A DNA stretch of 64,000 nt, taken from NCBI GenBank assembly GCA_003864495.1, contig PEDN01001386.1:37298-101297 (forward strand), written 5' to 3'. Source of the stretch: Nemopilema nomurai (taxonomy: Eukaryota > Cnidaria > Scyphozoa > Rhizostomeae > Rhizostomatidae). The notes beneath the pieces were generated by a model. The model saw only the letters and a program-made list of their open reading frames with translations. It was not told the origin of the DNA and did not search any database. A program made the position numbers and the translations under genes. Positions 13,050-25,284 of this stretch are shown one piece after another (the stretch's first letter is position 1; each line of letters starts with the position of its first letter).

Positions 13050-13559
13050 TTTATGAGCAAAACTTTAAATGGATTTGCTCAAAGAATCTCATGCAATGAA
13101 TACCAAAGAACAGGGTATGATTTTCCACATTTTGTTGTGAATCTCATGGAACTGTCAAAAAGTTTATTTTAGCCTATATGCTACATGTCTTTTACCCTTA
13201 AAATATAAGAAGAGACAACAACAAGAGATGAGATATTTTTCTTCAACTTGCCAAAGAATACGTCCCCCCCTGGGTGTTATTGTTGTGTTGTTTTGCACCA
13301 GAAAATCGTCTTGATTAAATAAAAGTAATTATACCATACTTACGTAGATGGTCCTGTTCTATACTAGGGCAGCCCTGTATTTTGGTCCTGCTCATAAGTA
13401 TGATGCCCTATGTTTGGTCCTGCTTCACAATAGTCTAGAACAAAGAGCAGTACTGCTCAATCTGGAGAGCAAGACCTCGCCAAAATAATAATCATAACAT
13501 GAGGCAAGCTGTAGTGATTTGATTGGTTAAGGGCTTGCTTACGTAGACCTAACATTATT

Positions 13560-14839
13560 GTTTAAAAAGTTTCAACTGAAATGACCATTTTTGCAGAACT
13601 ATGGTCTTGGTGATTTCCAAAATAAGATCAACATCCTTCCGACTCCCTATGATCAAATATTATTCAAATTCCAAAAATGGCACCATTTTGGCGATGGTCT
13701 TGTTGATTTCACTAAAAAAGGCCCACTTTTCTCTCTCTTTAAAGGGTCATATTTTGTATATTTAGTTAAATTGATAGCAACATCGTGTTGTGAACGAGCG
13801 GGTCTAACAATTATCAATATATTTCAATTAAAAGCCTTTCCATCTGATAAAAGCTGTTGGCAAAGGCTTTGGAAAAGACTTCAAAATAAGTCAAACTCCT
13901 CTTAACATTCTATGATCAAATATTGCTTAATTTCCAAAACAAATGACCCAATCGTAATGGGCAGAAGCAGCTCTATAAATTGCAAATAGTTTAAAGCAAG
14001 CAAAAATTTTCTGAATTGGCCATTTTTCCAAGGCAGTAGCCTTTGTGGTGCTATCAGAGTGGGAAGGCTTATCTCTGACCTTTTGATTAACTATTAGAAA
14101 ATTTCCAAACTAATGCAGCTTTTTTCGAGTAAAAGCATTCTGCTACCAATTGTAATTGGAATTTTGTTTAAAAAAATTTATACAAAGTAGCCACATTTGC
14201 AGGATTATTTGAAAAGGGACAATTTTCTTGGCTATCTTGTGATCAAGTATTGATTAATCTTTAGAACAAACAGCATCATTGTGACGTGGACGAGCAGTTC
14301 TGTGAATTACCAGCATATTTTTGCCAAAAGAGAATGGCGCTTTCTAAAATGCTATTGGCTTGGTGATTGGAAAAAATATGCCCATTTTCATTAGACATTT
14401 TCCAATCAAACAGAGTTCATCAATCTGATTTAAGAAAGCAGTTTGGTTAGTTATAAAATCATTACAGGGAAAAGAATTTTCATCTAAATTGATCCTTTTC
14501 GTAAAGCTATAACCTTATACAACAAGATAGGAGTTTTTCCCAACAATTCATGGAGAAAAAAAATTAAATTACCTGATTTAAACTCATCAATCTAGAGTTA
14601 AAGAGAAGTTCTATAAATACCAAAAAGATAAAAATGGACCATCTTTTCAAGGTTGTTGCCTTTGTTAATGAAACACAAATAACATTGTTTCTTCTAACAT
14701 AACAAAATGAAAATTGCCTGATTTTCAAGAGCAATTTCCTCATTGTATTTGTCCTGCTCTATAAATTCCAAGTTGCTATGTGCAGAAAAAATATTCATAA
14801 AAAAGGCAAATTTTTCAAGGCTATAGCCTTTGTGAATGT
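13560..14839. repeat. Decayed left edge of the 175-bp satellite
   Basis: Segments such as CATTTTTCCAAGGCAGTAGCC, GATCAAATATT..CAAATTTCC and CTCTATAAATTGC recur at roughly satellite spacing but with many substitutions and indels. Similarity to the core consensus rises steadily from left to right, as expected at the unhomogenised edge of a tandem array. A long open frame at 13591-13905 is an accident of this repeat. Confidence 0.75.
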
Positions 14840-17800
14840 ACCAAAAAGGCCTCAATTTCTTCCATCATTGTATGGTAAAAAATTGCTTAAATTTCAAGAA
14901 AACTGCCTCATTGTGTTGGAAATCACCTGCTCTATGATCTACAAGCTGCTATAAGCAGAAAAAAGTTTCATTAAAATAGGCCACTTTTTCAGGGCTATAG
15001 CCTTTGTAAATGAACCAAAAAAGGCCTCGCTTTTATCCATCAATATATGGCGAAAAGTTGCTTGAATTTAAAGAAAACTGCCTCATTGTGTTAGAAATAA
15101 CCTGCTCTATGATCTACAAGCTGCTATAAGCAGAAAAAAGTTTCATTAAAATAGGCCACTTTTTCAAGGCTATAGCCTTTGTAAATGAACCAAAAAGGGC
15201 CTCGCTTTTATCCATCAATATATGGCGAAAAATTGCTCAAATTTCAAGGAAACTGCCTCATTGTGTTAGAAATAACCTGCTCTATGATCTACAAGCTGCT
15301 ATAAGCAGAAAAAAGTTTCATTAAAATAGGCCACTTTTTCAAGGCTATAGCCTTTGTAAATGAACCAGAAAAGGCCTCGCTTTTATCTATCATTTTGTGG
15401 TAAAAAATTGCTTAAATTTAAAGGAAACTTCCTCATTGTGTTAGAAATGACCTGCTTTATAAGCAACAAGCTGCTATAAGCAGAAAAAGTTTCATTAAAA
15501 TAGGCCACTTTTTCAAGGCTATAGCCTTTGTAAATGAACCAAAAAAGGCCTCGCTTTTATCCATCAATATATGGCGAAAAGTTGCTTAAATTTAAAGAAA
15601 ACTGCCTCATTGTGTTAGAAATAACCTGCTCTATGATCTACAAGCTGCTATAAGCAGAAAAAAGTTTCATTAAAATAGGCCACTTTTTCAAGGCTATAGC
15701 CTTTGTAAATGAACCAGAAAAGGCCTCGCTTTTATCTATCATTTTATGGTAAAAAATTGCTTAAATTTAAAGGAAACTGCCTCATTGTGTTAGAAATGAC
15801 CTGCTTTATAAGCAACAAGCTGCTATAAGCAGAAAAAAGTTTCATTAAAATAGGCCACTTTTTCAAGGCTATAGCCTTTGTAAATGAACCAAAAAAGGCC
15901 TCGCTTTTATCCATCAATATATGGCGAAAAGTTGCTTAAATTTAAAGAAACTGCCTCATTGTGTTAGAAATACCTGCTCTATGATCACAAGCTGCTATAA
16001 GCAGAAAAAAGTTTCATTAAAATAGGCCACTTTTTCAAGGCTATAGCCTTTGTAAATGAACCAAAAAGGCCTCGCTTTTATCCATCATTTTATGGTAAAA
16101 ATTGCTTAAATTTAAAGGAAACTGCCTCATTGTGTTAGAAATGACCTGCTCTATAAGCAACAAGCTGCTATAAGCAGAAAAAAGTTTCATTAAAATAGGC
16201 CACTTTTTCAAGGCTATAGCCTTTGTAAATGAACCAAAAAGGCCTCGCTTTTATCCATCAATATATGGCGAAAAGTTGCTTAAATTTAAAGAAAACTGCC
16301 TCATTGTGTTGGAAATGACCTGCTCTATAAGCAACAAGCTGCTATAAGCAGAAAAAAGTTTCATAAAATAGGCCACTTTTTCAAGGCTATAGCCTTTGTA
16401 AATGAACCAAGAAAGGCCTCGCTTTTATCCATCAATATATGACGAAAAGTTGCTTAAATTTAAAGAAAACTGCCTCATTGTGTTAGAAATAACCTGCTCT
16501 ATGATCTACAAGCTGCTATAAGCAGAAAAAAGTTTCATTAAAATAGGCCACTTTTTCAAGGCTATAGCCTTTGTAAATGAACCAAAAAGGGCCTCGCTTT
16601 TATCCATCATTTTATGGTAAAAAATTGCTAAATTTAAAGGAAACTGCCTCATTGTGTTGAAATGACCTGCTCTATGCAACAAGCTGCTATAAGCAGAAAA
16701 AAGTTTCATTAAAAAGGCCACTTTTTCAAGGCTATAGCCTTTGTAAATGAACCAAAAAGGGCCTCGCTTTTATCCATCAATATATGGCGAAAATTTGCTT
16801 AAATTTAAAGAAAACTGCCTCAATGAGTTAGAAATATTCTGCTCTATGATCTACAAGCTGCTATAAGCAGAAAAAAGTTTCATTAAAATAGGCCACTTTT
16901 TCAAGGCTATAGCCTTTGTAAATGAACCAAAAAGGCCGCTTTTATCCATCATTTTATGGTAAAAAATTGCTCAAATTTAAAGGAAACTGCCTCATTGTGT
17001 TAGAAATGACCTGCTCTATGATCTACAAGCTGCTATAAGCAGAAAAAATTTCATTAAAATAGGCCACTTTTTCAAGGCTATAGCCTTTGTAAATGAACCA
17101 AAAAGGGCCTCACTTTTATCCATCATTTTATGGTAAAAAATTGCCTAAATTTAAAGGAAACTGCCTCATTGTGTTGGAAATGACCTGCTCTATAAGCAAC
17201 AAGCTGCTATAAGCAGAAAAAAGTTTCATTAAAAAAGGCCACTTTTTCAAGGCTATAGCCTTTGTAAATGAACCAAAAAGGGCCTCGCTTTTATCCATCA
17301 ATATATGGCGAAAAGTTGCTTAAATTTAAAGAAAACTGCCTCATTGTGTTAGAAATAACCTGCTCTATGATCTACAAGCTGCTATAAGCAGAAAAAAGTT
17401 TCATTAAAATAGGCCACTTTTTCAAGGCTATAGCCTTTGTAAATGAACCAAAAAGGGCCTCGCTTTTATCCATCATTTTATGGTAAAAAATTGCTCAAAT
17501 TTAAAGGAAACTGCCTCATTGTGTTAGAAATGACCTGCTCTATGATCTACAAGCTGCTATAAGCAGAAAAAAGTTTCATTAAAATAGGCCACTTTTTCAA
17601 GGCTATAGCCTTTGTAAATGAACCAAAAAGGCCTCGCTTTTATCCATCATTTATGGTAAAAATTGCTCAAATTTAAAGGAAACTGCCTCATTGTGTTAGA
17701 AATAACCTGCTCTATGATCTACAAGCTGCTATAAGCAGAAAAAAGTTTCATTAAAATAGGCCACTTTTTCAAGGCTATAGCCTTTGTAAATGAACCAAAA

Positions 17801-20800
17801 AGGGCCTCGCTTTTATCTATCATTTTATGGTAAAAAATTGCTCAAATTTAAAGAAAACTGCCTCATTGTGTTAGAAATAACCTGCTCTATAAGCAACAAG
17901 CTGCTATAAGCAGAAAAAAGTTTCATTAAAATAGGCCACTTTTTCAAGGCTATAGCCTTTGTAAATGAACCAAAAAAGGCCTCGCTTTTATCCATCAATA
18001 TATGGCGAAAAGTTGCTTAAATTTAAAGAAACTGCCTCATTGTGTTAGAAATGACCTGCTCTATGATCTACAAGCTGCTATAAGCAGAAAAAAGTTTCAT
18101 TAAAATAGGCCACTTTTTCAAGGCATAGCCTTTGTAAATGAACCAAAAAAGGGCCTCGCTTTTATCCATCATTTATGGTAAAAAATTGCTTAAATTTAAA
18201 GAAACTGCCTCATTGTGTTGGAAATGACCTGCTCTATAAGCAACAAGCTGCTATAAGCAGAAAAAAGTTTCATTAAAATAGGCCACTTTTTCAAGGCTAT
18301 AGCCTTTGTAAATGAACCAAAAAGGCCTCGCTTTTATCCATCAATATATGGCGAAAAGTTGCTTAAATTTAAAGAAACTGCCTCATTGTGTTAGAAATGA
18401 CCTGCTCTATAAGCAACAAGCTGCTATAAGCAGAAAAAAGTTTCATTAAAATAGGCCACTTTTTCAAGGCTATAGCCTTTGTAAATGAACCAAAAAGGCC
18501 TCGCTTTTATCCATCAATATATGGCGAAAAGTTGCTTAAATTTAAAGAAAACTGCCTCATTGTGTTGGAAATGACCTGCTCTATAAGCAACAAGCTGCTA
18601 TAAGCAGAAAAAAGTTTCATTAAAATAGGCCACTTTTTCAAGGCTATAGCCTTTGTAAATGAACCAAAAAGGCCTCGCTTTTATCCATCATTTTATGGTA
18701 AAAATTGCTCAAATTTAAAGGAAACTGCCTCATTGTGTTGAAATGACCTGCTCTATGATCAAGCTGCTATAAGCAGAAAAAGTTTCATTAAAATAGGCCA
18801 CTTTTTCAAGGCTATAGCCTTTGTAATTGAACCAAAAAGGGCCTCGCTTTTATCCATCAATATATGGCGAAAAGTTGCTTAAATTTAAAAAAAAGCCTCA
18901 TTGTGTTAGAAATAACCTGCTCTATGATCTACAAGCTGCTATAAGCAGAAAAAAGTTTCATTAAAATAGGCCACTTTTTCAAGGCTATAGCCTTTGTAAA
19001 TGAACCAAAAAGGGCCTCGCTTTTATCCATCATTTTATGGTAAAAAATTGCTCAAATTTAAAGAAAACTGCCTCATTGTGTTAGAAATAACCTGCTCTAT
19101 AAGCAACAAGCTGCTATAAGCAGAAAAAGTTTCATTAAAATAGGCCACTTTTTCAAGGCTATAGCCTTTGTAAATGAACCAAAAAGGCCTCGCTTTTATC
19201 CATCATATATGGCGAAAAGTTGCTTAAATTTAAAGGAAACTGCCTCATTGTGTTAGAAATGACCTGCTCTATGATCTACAAGCTGCTATAAGCAGAAAAA
19301 AGTTTCATTAAAATAGGCCACTTTTTCAAGCTAATAGCCTTTGTAAATGAACCAAAAAAGGCCTCGCTTTTATCCATCATTTATGGTAAAAATTGCTTAA
19401 ATTTAAAGAAACTGCCTCATTGTGTTGGAAATGACCTGCTCTATAAGCAACAAGCTGCTATAAGCAGAAAAAAGTTTCATTAAAATAGGCCACTTTTTCA
19501 AGGCTATAGCCTTTAAATGAACCAAAAAGGCCTCGCTTTTATCCATCAATATATGGCGAAAAGTTGCTTAAATTTAAAGAAAACTGCCTCATTGTGTTGG
19601 AAATGACCTGCTCTATAAGCAACAAGCTGCTATAAGCAGAAAAAAGTTTCATTAAAATAGGCCACTTTTTCAAGGCTATAGCCTTTGTAAATTGAACCAA
19701 AAAGGGCCTCGCTTTTATCCATCAATATATGGCGAAAAATTGCTCAAATTTCAAGGAAACTGCCTCATTGTGTTGGAAATGACCTGCTCTATAAGCAACA
19801 AGCTGCTATAAGCAGAAGAAAGTTTCATAAAAATTGGCCACTTTTTCAAGGCTATAGCCTTTGTAAATGAACCAAAAAGGGCCTCGCTTTCATCCACCAT
19901 TATGGTAAAAAAATTGCTCAAATTTCAAGGAAACTGCCTCATTGTGTTGGAAATGACCTGCTCTATAAGCAACAAGCTGCTATAAGCAGAAAAAGTTTCA
20001 TAAAATAGGCCACTTTTTCAAGGCTATAGCCTTTGTAAATGAACCAAAAAAGGCCTCGCTTTTATCCATCAATATATGGCTAAAAATTGCTCAAATTTCA
20101 AGGAAACTGCCTCATTGTGTTGGAAATGACCTGCTCTATAAGCAACAAGCTGCTATAAGCAGAAAAAAGTTTCATTAAAATAGGCCACTTTTTCAAGGCT
20201 ATAGCCTTTGTAATTGAACCAAAAAGGGCCTCGCTTTTATCCATCAATATATGGCGAAAAATTGCTGAAATTTCAAGGAAACTGCCTCATTGTGTTGGAA
20301 ATGACCTGCTCTATAAGCAACAAGCTGCTATAAGCAGAAAAAAGTTTCATTAAAATAGGCCACTTTTTCAAGGCTATAGCCTTTGTAAATGAACCAAAAA
20401 GGGCCTCGCTTTTATCCATCATTTATGGTAAAAATTGCTCAAATTTCAAGGAAACTGCCTCATTGTGTTGGAAATGACCTGCTCTATAAGCAACAAGCTG
20501 CTATAAGCAGAAGAAAGTTTCATAAAAATAGGCCACTTTTTCAAGGCTATAGCCTTTGTAAATGAACCAAAAAAGGCCTCGCTTTTATCCATCAATATAT
20601 GGCTAAAAATTGCTCAAATTTCAAGGAAACTGCCTCATTGTGTTGGAAATGACCTGCTCTATGATCTACAAGCTGCTATAAGCAGAAAAAAGTTTCATTA
20701 AAATAGGCCACTTTTTCAAGGCTATAGCCTTTGTAATTGAACCAAAAAGGGCCTCGCTTTTATCCATCAATATATGGCGAAAAATTGCTCAAATTTCAAG

Positions 20801-21300
20801 GAAACTGCCTCATTGTGTTGGAAATGACCTGCTCTATAAGCAACAAGCTGCTATAAGCAGAAGAAAGTTTCATAAAATAGGCCACTTTTTCAAGGCTTAG
20901 CCTTTGTAAATGAACCAAAAAGGCCTCGCTTTTATCATCATTATATGGTAAAAATTGCTCAAATTTCAAGGAAACTGCCTCATTGTGTTGGAAATGACCT
21001 GCTCTATAAGCAACAAGCTGCTATAAGCAGAAAAAAGTTTCATAAAATAGGCCACTTTTTCAAGGCTTTAGCCTTTGTAAATGAACCAAAAAGGCCTCGT
21101 TTTTCCATCATTATATGGTAAAAATTGCTCAAATTTCAAGGAAACTGCCTCATTGTGTTGGAAATGACCTGCTCTATAAGCAACAAGCTGCTATAAGCAG
21201 AAGAAAGTTTCATAAAATAGGCCACTTTTTCAAGGCTTTAGCCTTTGTAAATGAACCAAAAAGGCCTCGTTTTTTCCATCATTGTATGGTGAAAAGTTGC
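14840..21300. repeat. Core tandem satellite array, unit about 175 bp, about 37 copies
   Basis: Successive occurrences of TATAGCCTTTG begin at 15171, 15346 and 15520, giving a period of 174-175. I counted about 37 head-to-tail copies. Most differ by a few substitutions or 1-2 base indels. Each unit carries CTGCTATAAGCAG (inverted repeat with a 3-base loop) and, about 45 bases later, AAGGCTATAGCCTT (a perfect 14-bp palindrome). Two diagnostic sites vary: CATCAATATATGGCG versus CATCATTTTATGGTA, and ATGATCTACAAG versus ATAAGCAACAAG. The unit length is close to one nucleosome repeat. Open frames inside the array are phase accidents. No function is shown by the sequence. Confidence 0.97.
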
Positions 21301-21935
21301 TTAACTTTTAAGAAAACTTCCCCATTGAGTTGTTATATCCCTGATTTATGACTGTTCTTAAAAAGCCAGTTCTTCCGCATGATCGGATGATGAAAAATTG
21401 CCTAAATTTCAAAAGAGAGGCTCTGTTTCTTCCAACATTGCAGAATGAAAATGGCCTAATTTTCGAGAGAAGCTGCTTCAATTTGTTATTATTGACCTGG
21501 TCTATGAATAACAAGTCGACATAAGAAAAATTATTTTCATAAAAATCGGCTATTTTTTCAAAGTTATAACCTATATAAATAGTCCTAATTTTTTCGATAT
21601 TGGATGATGAAAAATTGCCTTATTTTTAAAAGAAACTGCTTTATTTTATTGTAATGGACCCGCTTCATGAATAGCAAGTTGATATTAGTAAAAACATTTC
21701 TATCTGAATAGGCCAATTTTTGCAGGGCTGTACCGTTTGCAAATTTACCAAAAAGGTCCCTTTTTCTTACAACATTGGAGGATGAGAAATTGCTTCATTT
21801 TTAAGAGAAACTGCTTCATTGCTATAAAATATTCCAGCTCTATTAATAGTAAGTTGATATAAGTAAACAATACTTACATAAAATAGGCAATTCTTTCAAG
21901 GCTATAAGCCTTTTAAGGCTGAAGTAAAGACTTTT
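21301..21935. repeat. Decayed right edge of the 175-bp satellite
   Basis: Four progressively weaker copies follow the core, recognisable by words like GATGAAAAATTGCC, AAACTGCTTCATT, GCTCTATTAATAG and TTTTTCAAGGCTATAA. The last visible unit ends near 21915 at GGCTATAAGCC, immediately before a decayed gene fragment. Confidence 0.85.
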
Positions 21936-22140
21936 CTAAACGAGTTGCCGGTGAACCAAAATATTCCAGGTGTTAATGACCGCTCTTTTCAACACTTGGA
22001 CAGTTTGTCTTAGTCCTTTTCTTGTATTTCTTACTTCTGTAAGCTCAAATTTTAGTCCAGTACGAGAAATAGTCTCTCTGCAAGTTTGCTGACCTTTTGT
22101 GCGCAGCGACGTGCTCTTATCTGAAAGTAGAGATGAAAGC
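21936..22140 (-). pseudogene. Decayed duplicate of an exon of the neighbouring HMGXB3-like/KDZ-type gene
   Basis: Read on the minus strand, this segment aligns along most of its length with the 3' part of the large exon at 23813-23130 of the gene next door. Shared words include TCGTCGCTG, GCAGAGAGACTATTTC, TTTACAGAAGT-like and CTGGAATATTT. The copy has indels and no longer encodes the conserved protein in one frame, although a 68-codon frame is open by chance. It sits directly at the edge of the satellite. It is probably what remains of a tandem copy of the gene, cut off where the satellite begins. Confidence 0.7.
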
Positions 22141-22318
22141 ATTTTAAACGTAGCTAATTCTCAGTGAGTTATTGGTGAAATCAAAGTTATTACAATATAA
22201 TTTGTTTTAGATAAGATCATCATATTGAACATGATAGACCACCATGTACCTTAACAACTCTCAGGTAAGCCAGTTATTGTGGATGCATTTAAAGTAGATA
22301 ATGCTGTTATATACATAC

Positions 22319-25284
22319 CTCAGTTTCGGTAAATTGTTTGTTAATGCCCAGTTCTTATACCAGAGGTGTAGTCTGACGTGCTTCAGAAACCTCTCCTCGG
22401 ACATGTAGGAAACTTGATTTTTAAGCTTCTTTAGACCAGCATTTCTTTGTTCATTTACTTGGCTATTGATGCTGGAAAACTTTGGGTACAAAGACATGTC
22501 GTAGCTTTTTGCACATGCTGTAAAGATACATTACCCGAATTACCGGAAAAAGTTGATGTGGATCAGATGCTTTGTTGCATTTCCAATCGGTTATATATTT
22601 GCTATGTTCTATTCCTGCCTATTTGGAGCAACGTATTTGTACAAACCTTTGTGATTCTTCCAGTGGAGTCGATCAACGACGAATGTCCTTTCTTTAACAA
22701 ATGTAGGGTCACGATTTAAGCAGTAGGCGTGCAACGAACATGCATTGTCGTAAATGATGGCTTGCGGACCTGGAGTCAAAAAAATTCCATGATGTCATTC
22801 AGTTCAATTTTTATGAGGAGCTGCATGTATTGTAAATATTGAAAAAATAAGAAAAACAAACCAACCTTGTTGGACGCGTGTTCTGAATATTTTGAAGGGA
22901 ATGTTTGGCGATTCTCGGTAATCCATTACTTGGAAACCGTAGCAAACACCTGGAATAACATGCAGCCATTATAAAAAGAGAAAGACTTAACAACATAAGA
23001 CTTAATACTTGGGTTGTGCCCTAGCTGTCATCAAATTTGGAACATTTTTCTTATAAATGTCTCTTTTGTGTACTTTCTCAATACCATTATTATTGCTTTT
23101 TAGCATGCTGAATTAACTACTTTACTAACCGTGTTGGCAGTAGACCGTAAATATTCCAGGCATTAATGACTGTCCTTTGCGAGTTTTTGAACAATCGGTC
23201 GTGATCTTTTCCTTTTCTCCGTCACTTCTGTAAACGCCTCTTTTGCTAACTCTAGGCCAACACGGGAAATAGTCTCTTTGCAAGGTTTCCGACCTTTCGT
23301 TAGCAGCGACGAGCTCGTGTTGTGTCTTAAGAAATGGCTTTCGACTGATGATTTACATCTCTTTCAGTAGACTCTTCCACTCAACTGGCATCTTAAGCGA
23401 CCCGATGGTTGCAAGCGCGTCGAAGATCACAGGTGCGTTCTCTTGAAGTGCTAACAAATCTGGCAAGTTGTGCCCTATCTGGTCGCAACTTTCGATTTCA
23501 TCGAGGGCTCTGTGGACCACATCTGTAGGTGGGCAATAGGAGCAGACCGGAGAGGCCGTTGAGATGCACGTCAGCAGAGATTGCACGGGTTGCGGGATGC
23601 TGTGCCAGGAGTCAAACTCTTTCTCACACCACGAAAGAAACGACGACAAAACTGGTTGCTCGCTTTGAAGCAATTTGTGCGTTAGCTGGATCTCTTCATT
23701 AGACACATTTGTCGTGCAGTATTTGCCAAGTTGCATGCGCACTTCCTTCTTCTTTAGGAATATTCTTTCCTTGAAACTAGTAAAGTAATAAGCGGGGATA
23801 AGAAACTCGTTACCTAGGTCCAATACATAGGATAATCGATATTTTTACTTTTAAACAGTTCCCTAAAAGAATGCTACCAATTCTTCGATAATGATGAACC
23901 AGGTCTGTAGGTAACATATCAATACTAATTGATTGCAATAGATTAATGTCCATCTAAAAGCTGCAAATACTCATCTTCCACATACACCCTCCATAGCGTC
24001 TGTCGGTAGAGAAATGTTTGTTGCATACTCTCGGCGAAAGCCAAGGGTAGTTGAATCGCAAGATAAAATTGTTGGATGCTGCTGACAGATCTGACACATG
24101 AAGCCATCACAGTAGTCGATATCCATGAGGTCAAGAACTGCATACCACGACATGCGCCACTGTTGGTAGTTTATTGTTTCTACTTGGTGGCTGTGTGCGG
24201 CGTGGTGGTACAGCTTCATGGAATCATGAAAGCCAACTAAGCTTGCGCTATGAGAACGGAAAGTTATCCAGATTAGAATGCAAAAACGCAAGCAAAGAAA
24301 ACTTTTAAGAATTTCAAATGAAACTTTTAGCGATGCCCAATTTAGGAAGTATGGAATATTACTTGCAATTGGGAACACAGAAAGGGGTACGCTTTTGATA
24401 AGAATACTTTACTGTGGAAAAAGCACTGGTTTACAATCTTCCACCTTTCAATATCATTTATTGGGATTTCTGATAATATAATAATGTCGGACTAAAACAT
24501 AGGCATTGTTTATTTGGAATACAAACCTATTTCCGATAAGGAATCTTAACAAGTAGTCCTTGAGAACATCATGGCCGACCAAAAATCTCCATGTTCCAAA
24601 TCTCTTGCTTGATACATAATAGTCTTGACTGGAGCCACAGTTCGGGCATTTTCTGAAAGTAATTGAAACTGATAGTAACTGAAATATATGTTATATATTT
24701 TTTGGTCTTAGGTAAAAACATTTAAGTATTCTTATATGCCAATTGAAGTATTTTTCAGTCTTGTTTTAGGTAAAAAAACATTTTAGTATTCTTCGATGCC
24801 ATTAATTATTCCAAACCTTCTGTGTATTTGATGGAGCTCCGCGTCACGACTTTGTTTGCACTTTCCCAAAATAGCTCAGAGTTGAACGACGTGTTGCAAG
24901 TTGCACATATTTCTCCGGCAAAGTCGGGGATCAGAGTCAACCTTCCGTCATCTAATTGTAGGAAAACATCGGTCATTGTTCCATTGATAACGCTGACTTG
25001 TAGATCTGTCGTTGCCCATCCAATTCTTCCAGTCGACCTGCTCTCTTGGACCTTTAGCCTCTCTTCCCTTTCCACCATCGCTGTAAATCGCTCAGGCGCC
25101 GTGTCTGCTTCAGCGCAGATTCCACTGAATGCCTTGACGTGACAGCAGTAGTACCTGGCAAAGCAACAGGAATGGCAGAAATAGCCTCTTCTGTCCACAC
25201 CAACAATCCCGAAGTCGTCCTCGGACAGCTCTACGTAAACAGTAGGGTTGTTGCCAAAATCACTTCCTTGATCAATGGAGAATT
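22319..25284 (-). pseudogene. HMGXB3-like / KDZ-transposase-related gene, interrupted by an in-frame stop
   Basis: Minus-strand exons: 25284 to about 24815 (zinc-ligand cluster CHSCCFARYYCCHVKAF), 24652-24527 (KCPNCGSSQDYY), 24247-23988 (DYCDGFMCQICQQHP, CDSTTLGFRRE), 23813-23130, 22949-22866 (GVCYGFQVMD), 22769-22647 (YDNACSLHAYCLNRDP, VDRLHWKNHK) and 22517-22319 (SSINSQVNEQRNAGL). Phases agree from the second exon to the last. Two CxxC pairs, the YDNAC motif and INSQVNEQ match a large invertebrate family often labelled HMG domain-containing protein 3-like, whose core resembles KDZ transposases (YDIAC motif); I know this from family knowledge, not a search. Breaks: TAA at 23355-23353 inside the 684-bp exon, whose frame otherwise stays open to its donor, and a phase mismatch between the first two exons. 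First and last exons are not found. It is either a dead copy or a transposon-derived gene in decay. Confidence 0.7.

Noticed and set aside
16506..21351. Several open frames of 68-78 codons within the satellite
   Set aside because: They are the same repeat unit read in frame and change with indels between copies; no start, splice or domain support.
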